NCBI GenBank assembly: GCA_023395575.1
Contig: JAEWZA010000163.1
Location: forward strand, 1 to 10,734
Direction of reading: 5' to 3'
DNA from: Bacillota bacterium
GTDB lineage: Bacteria; Bacillota; Clostridia; Acetivibrionales; DSM-1351
Length of the DNA: 10,734 bases
The position numbers were made by a program, and so were the translations under genes. How positions within the stretch are numbered: the stretch's first letter is position 1; the number at the start of each line of letters is the position of its first letter. Positions 5,787 to 10,734 of this stretch are shown in pieces. Under the pieces are notes generated by a model, which was not told the origin of the DNA, searched no databases, and saw nothing but the letters and a program-made list of their open reading frames with translations.

Positions 5787-7472
5787 TTTATACCATTTTG
5801 AAATATCATTATACTTATCATAAACATAAGGGTTTATTGCCCCTCTAATGCTCTTGTTATACATAACACTCTCATTCAGGAAAAACAAACCTATATACGG
5901 TCTATCCTCTGATATAATATTAATAAGATTAATATAACTAGCTTTTTGAGATTCTATATTATTATCACTCAATATGCTTTTAAGAATGTTATCTACATTA
6001 GGATTGCTGTAACCTGCAACATTCAATCCACTTTTTATTTCATCAGTAGAATATGCAAAAGACAAATCTGGTATAGAGGATATTCGATATCCCATAAGTG
6101 CCATATCATAATTGCCTACCTTCATGGTTTTATGAACATCAGCCCAAGGCATTTTTGAAATCTCAACAGTCATTCCATTTTTACTAAGTTGTGAAGAAAT
6201 TTCTTTTGCCACTGTATTTCTAAGATTGTTATCATCATTAACAATAAGCTTTATTGATAATGGCTTTTTTGTAGTCTTCTTAACATATTTATTAATCTCA
6301 GAATTAAATACATACCCACTTTGGGCAAGCAAATCTTTGGCTTTTTCTAAATCATTACCCTGCTCAAAATCCACTAGCTGGTGTACCCATGAACTTGGCA
6401 TCACAGGTATTTCGGCAGCTACTGCAATACCCAATGCAGAAGAATCTATTAGCTGTTTTTTGTTAAGCATTAAGTTAATTGCATTTCTAACACGTTTATC
6501 CGCTAATGGACCCTTTTTAAGGTTTAATGCTAAAAATTCATAATTCCTTCCAGTATATCTCTTTAATACTATATCTGTTCGACCTATATATTTTCTGAAT
6601 TCACTGTAACTTGCAGGTATAGAATCAATATCTCTTGTTTGAAAGGAATTAATTGCCAGATTTGAATTCTGAAATATTTTTATTTCAACTGTTGAAATAT
6701 AAGGTAGCGATACAGTAGAATTTTTTTTATTATTATCCGTATCAGCGTCTGCATTGCTATTGTCATTAAATCCGGTTGAATTCCACCACTGCTCATTTTG
6801 CCTTAGTTTTATAGAGGTTTTAGGATCATAGGATATGAAACAGTATGGTCCTGTCCCAATAGGCATTAGATTAATTTTTGAAGTTTTGTCACTAATCTTC
6901 TCATTGAGAAAGTGATGTACTGGAATAATTGGAAAAACTAATTCATTTTTAATAAAAGAATATGGCTGCTTAAGCTTTATTACAACTGAGTTGGCACTTC
7001 CAACGGCAACAGCTGCAATGTTTTTTACATTCTTTATATAGATGCTGTTATTCTTTGCATCCATTATTGTATTTATTGTAAATACAACATCCTCAGGCTT
7101 CAAAGACATCTTGTCATGCCACTTAATATTATCTTTTAGATAAACTGTCAACGTCAATCCATCTTCAGATAGCAATGAACTTTTTGCCAATACTGGAATA
7201 GGTTGTCCTGTATTGTCTAGTTTATATAAACCTTCAAATATTAGTCCAAGAAAATCCTGTACATACATGTTGTTAGTCAGGATGGGATTCAGCGTGTCTA
7301 TTGGAGTTGTGAACAATTTCACTGTACCACCCTTTACAGGTCCCTTGTCAATGACTTCATATTTATCCTCATAAACGTCAGTTTCAGCTTCTTTATTTAT
7401 ATTTAAAGAACATGCACTAAGCAATATACTGATCATAACTAAAAACGTAATAACCTTAGCTTGTTTTATCAT
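5781..7472 (-). CDS. ABC transporter solute-binding lipoprotein, family 5 (peptide/nickel type)
   Basis: Extracytoplasmic substrate-binding lipoprotein of the SBP_bac_5 (OppA/DppA/NikA) family, 563 residues. An N-terminal signal ends in the lipobox LLSAC, with Cys21 as the expected lipidated residue. The mature protein then shows GGTVKLFTTPIDTLNPILTN (48-67), the family's start, GLYKLDNTGQPIPVLAKS (81-98), and MPIGTGPYCFISYDP (203-217), a very conserved block. An Asn/Asp-rich insert (235-252, with GFNDNSNADADTDNN) sits in a place where homologues usually have a short loop. The ATG at 7472 has a GGAG SD 7 nt upstream. It starts 66 bp after pgeF and ends in a strong hairpin/terminator region. 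No permease or ATPase genes adjoin it, so its transporter is encoded elsewhere or it does another job. The ligand cannot be read from sequence. Confidence 0.9.
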   Translation of the reverse strand: MIKQAKVITFLVMISILLSACSLNINKEAETDVYEDKYEVIDKGPVKGGTVKLFTTPIDTLNPILTNNMYVQDFLGLIFEGLYKLDNTGQPIPVLAKSSLLSEDGLTLTVYLKDNIKWHDKMSLKPEDVVFTINTIMDAKNNSIYIKNVKNIAAVAVGSANSVVIKLKQPYSFIKNELVFPIIPVHHFLNEKISDKTSKINLMPIGTGPYCFISYDPKTSIKLRQNEQWWNSTGFNDNSNADADTDNNKKNSTVSLPYISTVEIKIFQNSNLAINSFQTRDIDSIPASYSEFRKYIGRTDIVLKRYTGRNYEFLALNLKKGPLADKRVRNAINLMLNKKQLIDSSALGIAVAAEIPVMPSSWVHQLVDFEQGNDLEKAKDLLAQSGYVFNSEINKYVKKTTKKPLSIKLIVNDDNNLRNTVAKEISSQLSKNGMTVEISKMPWADVHKTMKVGNYDMALMGYRISSIPDLSFAYSTDEIKSGLNVAGYSNPNVDNILKSILSDNNIESQKASYINLINIISEDRPYIGLFFLNESVMYNKSIRGAINPYVYDKYNDISKWYKP

Positions 7473-7510
7473 TCCTTTTCTCCGTACTCACGTTATCAAT
7501 ATTTGGGTCT

Positions 7511-7537
7511 AAAAAAAATCTAAGCAGCTTCTCTACT
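7511..7537 (-). terminator. Possible weak terminator after pgeF
   Basis: Just past the pgeF stop, AGTAG (7537-7533) can pair with CTGCT (7527-7523) with one G-U pair; after UAGA comes a run of eight U residues (7518-7511). The stem is short and the U run is four bases away, so read-through into the lipoprotein gene is likely. Confidence 0.3.
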
Positions 7538-7538
7538 A

Positions 7539-8405
7539 TTATTTTAACATCATAATTGCAGCAAGACTTCCTGTTTTTCCATTGTCGCCTCTATACGAGA
7601 AAAAAACATCATTATTGCATTTAGTGCAGATATCACTAATAACAATATTGCTCTCTAGTACCCCTGCGTCAATCATAACCTGCTTTATTATCCGCTGCAA
7701 ATCAATATGATATTTTCCTGCTCTATAGTCTGTATACTTTTTACACCAATTAAATTTATCTAAAAAACAATTATAAACATCAAAATCCACTTCAAAGCAA
7801 TCTTTACAGATTGATGGGCCTATTGCAACTTGTATATCCTCGAAATTGCTTCCATAAGTATCCTTCATAAGCAGCAAGGCGTTGTATGAAATATTTTTAA
7901 CAGTGCTCTTCCAACCTGAATGAACTGCAGTTATAGCCTTTTTTACAGGATCAAGCAATAATACAGGCACACAATCTGCGTAAAAGGTCACTAAAGGAAT
8001 TCCATTATTATTTGTAGATAGTCCATCAAAACCGATTATATCACTTTCAGTTATTAGCCCCTTGCCTGCATCTGCCAGCTTTACTACCCTTATCTTGTTG
8101 TCATGTACCTGATTGGACAAGACCATTTTGTCAAAATCAACACCTATTGCATCTGCTATAATTCTGTAGTTCTTTAAAATATTTTCTCTATTATCTTTTC
8201 TGTTAAAACTCAAATTCAATGAAGAACACTCACCTTCACTCACACCACCAAGTCTGGTAGTAAAGCAATGGGTTAATATATTATCATACTTCTTCAGATT
8301 TTTAAACTCTAAGTATACTAAATCTCCAACTTTATTAAAAATAGTATTTTCATTACTTTGTCTATTCTCAGAGCTCTCCGTAAAACCACTTGAAAGAAAT
8401 GACAT
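7539..8405 (-). CDS. pgeF: PgeF/YlmD family protein (laccase-domain purine nucleoside phosphorylase type)
   Basis: Member of the Cu-oxidase_4 / YfiH family, first called polyphenol oxidase; members were later shown to act as zinc-dependent purine nucleoside phosphorylases/adenosine deaminases, and the E. coli protein is linked to peptidoglycan editing. At 288 residues it has the normal length plus about 25 poorly conserved N-terminal residues. The metal triad is in place: His101 in NQVHD, Cys145 in YADCVP, His162 in AVHSGWK. Also present are FTTRLGGVSEG (48-58), GPSICKDCFEVD and CTKCNNDVFFSYRGD near the C-terminus. The ATG at 8405 follows a GGGAG SD at 9 nt. It lies 55 bp after ymdB with no terminator or clear promoter between them, so the two are probably cotranscribed. 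The in vivo role here is uncertain. Confidence 0.92.
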   Translation of the reverse strand: MSFLSSGFTESSENRQSNENTIFNKVGDLVYLEFKNLKKYDNILTHCFTTRLGGVSEGECSSLNLSFNRKDNRENILKNYRIIADAIGVDFDKMVLSNQVHDNKIRVVKLADAGKGLITESDIIGFDGLSTNNNGIPLVTFYADCVPVLLLDPVKKAITAVHSGWKSTVKNISYNALLLMKDTYGSNFEDIQVAIGPSICKDCFEVDFDVYNCFLDKFNWCKKYTDYRAGKYHIDLQRIIKQVMIDAGVLESNIVISDICTKCNNDVFFSYRGDNGKTGSLAAIMMLK

Positions 8406-8460
8406 AACCTAATGCTCCCTTCATAAATTGCTATCAATGGTTGTGTTGCCGAAATAAGTA

Positions 8461-9246
8461 TTAGTTATCCTCAATAATTTCTGATATTCGCTCAATTTTC
8501 AGGCACTTTCCTGTTTTTTCATCAACCTCAAGAAAAATAGCATTAAACTGAATTTTACCCTTTGCCACTTCAAATCTCTGAGGCATTCTATTTATAAATC
8601 TTTCAATAATTAAATCTTTTTCTACACCAATTACTCCATCATAGGGTCCAGTCATTCCAACATCTGATATCAGACCTGTACCAAATGGCAAAATTCTTTC
8701 ATCCGCTGTCTGAACATGAGTATGTGTACCTGCAAGGCAACATATCCTGCCATCTAAATACCACGCAAGCGCAATCTTCTCCGATGTAGCTTCTGCATGC
8801 ATATCTACAAAAACAACTTTTGTTTTGGCTTTAATATCTTGGATTACTCTATCGGCAGTTAAAAACGGACATTCAATAGAATCCATGTAAACTCTACCCA
8901 TTAGATTTAATACAGCCAATTCCATTCCGTTTGATTTTATTATGGTATAACCTCTGCCCGGTACATTTTCAGGATAATTAGCAGGTCTTACAATTTTATC
9001 CTCAGAATCAATAAAGTTTAATATCTCCTTTTTTGACCAGGTATGATTTCCCATCGTTATACAATCCACACCAGCTTTATATAGTTCTTGGGCAATAATA
9101 TATGTTATACCGCTACCAGCAGCACAGTTTTCTCCGTTAGCAATGCAAAAATCTATTTTTAGATCCTTTCTTAATCTTGGAACACATTCTTTTACAGCTT
9201 TCCTTCCTGGATTTCCATATATGTCTCCTATAAAAAGTATATTCAA
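8461..9246 (-). CDS. ymdB: YmdB-type metallophosphoesterase (TIGR00282 family)
   Basis: Cytoplasmic di-iron/manganese phosphoesterase; B. subtilis YmdB hydrolyses cyclic nucleotides and affects biofilm and nanotube decisions. From the TTG at 9246 the protein is 261 residues, and family metal and active-site residues fall at the usual positions: Asp8 (FIGDIYG), Glu39-Asn40 (NGEN), Asn67-His68 (GNHTW), His150 (VDMHAE), His175 and His177 (GTHTHVQT). The TTG is preceded by GGAGG at 7-nt spacing, and the protein then begins MNILFIGD like its relatives. A longer frame from another TTG (9270) would put the SD inside the gene and is rejected. It follows rny, as in Bacillus, but here a terminator and a fresh promoter separate them. 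Confidence 0.94.
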   Translation of the reverse strand: MNILFIGDIYGNPGRKAVKECVPRLRKDLKIDFCIANGENCAAGSGITYIIAQELYKAGVDCITMGNHTWSKKEILNFIDSEDKIVRPANYPENVPGRGYTIIKSNGMELAVLNLMGRVYMDSIECPFLTADRVIQDIKAKTKVVFVDMHAEATSEKIALAWYLDGRICCLAGTHTHVQTADERILPFGTGLISDVGMTGPYDGVIGVEKDLIIERFINRMPQRFEVAKGKIQFNAIFLEVDEKTGKCLKIERISEIIEDN

Positions 9247-9328
9247 TTCATTTCCTCCATATAAATGCAAATTAGAATAATGTTATAATAGTTTAATTCT
9301 ATATGAAATTATTATTTTTCTATATAGT

Positions 9329-9358
9329 ATTATAATACATATTACCTAAAAAAGTCAT
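9329..9358 (-). promoter_or_regulatory. Promoter of ymdB-pgeF
   Basis: Minus strand: -35 ATGACT (9358-9353, 4 of 6 against TTGACA), 18-bp spacer, perfect -10 TATAAT (9334-9329). Transcription should begin near 9322, giving an AU-rich untranslated leader of about 75 nt before the TTG start of ymdB. It lies immediately after the rny terminator. Confidence 0.65.
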
Positions 9359-9362
9359 TGTG

Positions 9363-9415
9363 TATTTAAATAAACAAAAAAGCGTGATTTACACGCTTTC
9401 TTGTTTATTTAAATA
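9363..9415 (-). repeat. 24-bp inverted repeat containing the rny terminator
   Basis: Arms 9363-9386 and 9392-9415 are complementary at 23 of 24 positions around a 5-nt loop. The inner 8 bp (AAAGCGTG/CACGCTTT) are the terminator; the outer arms carry ATTTAAATAAACAA. The rny stop codon is just outside, at 9418-9420. Confidence 0.85.
9376..9399 (-). terminator. Rho-independent terminator after rny
   Basis: On the minus strand AAAGCGTG (9399-9392), loop TAAAT, CACGCTTT (9386-9379), followed by a run of six U residues (9381-9376, two of them in the stem). The symmetric A/T flanks mean it could also work in the other direction, but no plus-strand gene ends here. Confidence 0.9.
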
Positions 9416-9417
9416 AA

Positions 9418-10734
9418 TTATTTAGCATATTCAATAGTTCTAGTTTCTCTAAGCATAGTAACCTTAATTTGTCCAGGATACTCAAGCTCATCTTCAATCT
9501 TTTTAGTTATTTCTCTTGCCTTTAGAACCATATCAGCATCATTTACAATCTCAGGCTTAACCATAATTCTAATTTCTCTTCCTGCCTGAATTGCAAAGCA
9601 CTTATCAACTCCCTCAAAGGAATTTGCAATTTCTTCGAGTTTCTCTAATCGTTTGATATATGACTCTAATGTTTCTCTTCTAGCTCCAGGTCTAGCAGCA
9701 GAAATTGAATCAGCGGCCTGAACCAGCACAGAAATAATGCTTGTAGCCTCAACATCTCCATGATGAGATAAAATTGCATTAATAACATCTGCGCCTTCTT
9801 TGTACTTCTTGACTATGTCAGCACCAATAGTGACATGAGATCCTTCAACTTCATGGTCAATTGCTTTACCTATATCATGAAGCAAACCCGCTCTTTTTGC
9901 CAGAGGGATATCGACTCCTAACTCAGCAGCCATAACACCTGCTAAATAAGACACTTCAATTGAATGATTAAGTACATTTTGTCCATAACTAGTTCTAAAC
10001 TTCAATTTACCAAGCAGTCTTATAAGCTCAGGATGCAAACCATGAACACCTGTTTCAAATGCGGCGTTATCACCGGCTTCTCGGATTGTATTGTCTACTT
10101 CTTTCTTAGACTTTTCAACCATTTCTTCTATTCTAGCTGGATGAATTCGTCCATCAAGAATCAATTTTTCAAGAGTTAATCTTGCAACCTCCCTACGAAT
10201 AGGGTCAAATCCAGATAAAATAACAGCTTCAGGTGTATCATCAATAATTAAATCAATTCCTGTTAAGGTCTCTAAAGTTCGAATATTTCTTCCCTCACGA
10301 CCAATAATTCTACCCTTCATCTCATCATTAGGCAAAGGTACAACAGAAACTGTAGCTTCAGATACATGATCAGCTGCGCATTTTTGAATAGCTGTAGCCA
10401 AAATGTCTTTGGCCCTTCTATCTGCTTCTTGTTTAGTATTCATTTCAATCTCTTTGATAAGAGCAGCAGACTCGTGCTTTACTTCATTTTCAACATTTCT
10501 TAGTAAATATTCTTTGGCATCTTCAACAGTCAAACCAGATATTCTCTCAAGTTCCTCTGTTTGCTTTCTAACAAGTTCTTCTGTGCGCTCCTGCATTAGC
10601 TCAAGCTCTTTTGTCTTTTTGTTTAGAGCTTCCTCTTTCTGCTCAAGTGCTTCTACCTTCTTGTCAAGGGATTCTTCCTTCTGAACGAGTCTTCTTTCTT
10701 GCCTCTGGAATTCATTTCTTCTGTCCTTGATATC
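9418..10734 (-). CDS. rny: Ribonuclease Y (partial, N-terminus outside window)
   Basis: Membrane-anchored endoribonuclease that starts bulk mRNA turnover in many Gram-positive bacteria. The frame is open through base 10734, so 438 C-terminal residues are seen; about 75-80 residues, including the expected N-terminal membrane anchor, are missing against the usual ~515. The visible part begins as a charged coiled coil (about 1-95, rich in E, K, Q and R). The KH domain follows, with GRIIGREGRNIR (141-152), then the HD domain with GLLHDIGKA and the metal pair His286-Asp287 (window numbering), and the conserved C-terminal end. An internal ATG at 10596 (MQERTEE) lies within the coiled coil and has no convincing SD; it is not the start. 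It ends in a strong terminator, so it is transcribed apart from ymdB. Confidence 0.97.
   Translation of the reverse strand, partial: DIKDRRNEFQRQERRLVQKEESLDKKVEALEQKEEALNKKTKELELMQERTEELVRKQTEELERISGLTVEDAKEYLLRNVENEVKHESAALIKEIEMNTKQEADRRAKDILATAIQKCAADHVSEATVSVVPLPNDEMKGRIIGREGRNIRTLETLTGIDLIIDDTPEAVILSGFDPIRREVARLTLEKLILDGRIHPARIEEMVEKSKKEVDNTIREAGDNAAFETGVHGLHPELIRLLGKLKFRTSYGQNVLNHSIEVSYLAGVMAAELGVDIPLAKRAGLLHDIGKAIDHEVEGSHVTIGADIVKKYKEGADVINAILSHHGDVEATSIISVLVQAADSISAARPGARRETLESYIKRLEKLEEIANSFEGVDKCFAIQAGREIRIMVKPEIVNDADMVLKAREITKKIEDELEYPGQIKVTMLRETRTIEYAK

Noticed and set aside
5597..5848. 83-codon plus-strand open frame across the gap and the end of the lipoprotein gene
   Set aside because: It crosses the duplicated terminator units and antisense coding sequence, has no SD before its ATG, and its composition looks like chance translation.
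10465..10596. ATG at 10596 as the true start of rny
   Set aside because: The frame continues to the window edge with typical RNase Y coiled-coil sequence, and the membrane anchor expected before it lies outside the window.

Overview
The window is an AT-rich stretch of a low-GC Gram-positive chromosome. It most likely comes from a member of the Clostridia, and codon use, gene set and order look like the Ruminiclostridium / cluster III group, though that placement is inference only. Every supported gene lies on the minus strand, so transcription runs from the right edge (10734) to the left edge (1). Plus-strand open frames are shadows of these genes.

Right block (10734 to 7539): the C-terminal 438 residues of RNase Y (rny), a rho-independent terminator inside a long inverted repeat, a good sigma-A-type promoter, then ymdB (metallophosphoesterase) and pgeF (YlmD/YfiH-type purine nucleoside phosphorylase / 'multicopper oxidase-like' protein). 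Next comes a family 5 extracellular solute-binding lipoprotein (7472 to 5781) with no permease or ATPase genes beside it. A duplicated ~55-bp unit carrying terminator hairpins ends that block.

Middle (5577 to 5246): about 3.5 tandem copies of a ~92-bp repeat lie directly upstream of lspA. On the transcribed strand each unit holds an ATG, a short frame of up to 31 codons, a CCTCC sequence, and a matching GGGAGG Shine-Dalgarno (SD) sequence placed 5 nt before the ATG of the next unit, with ATGA stop/start overlaps. The last unit supplies the SD of lspA, and its intact 31-codon frame ends in an ATGA overlap with the lspA start. The CCTCC and GGGAGG arms can pair, so each unit could hide the next ribosome-binding site. 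This is the least ordinary element in the window.

Left block (5249 to 1): lspA (signal peptidase II) and an rluD-family pseudouridine synthase, then the pyrimidine operon pyrR-pyrB-pyrC-pyrF (pyrF runs off the left edge). The pyr operon has its own extended -10 promoter just after the rluD stop. Its ~247-nt leader holds a textbook PyrR attenuator: a PyrR-binding hairpin with the UCCAGAGAGGC core, an antiterminator that overlaps it, and an intrinsic terminator. UMP-bound PyrR is therefore expected to switch off the genes for UMP synthesis. Inside the operon the genes are tightly packed: the SD of pyrB overlaps the pyrR stop codon, and pyrB overlaps pyrC by 17 bp.
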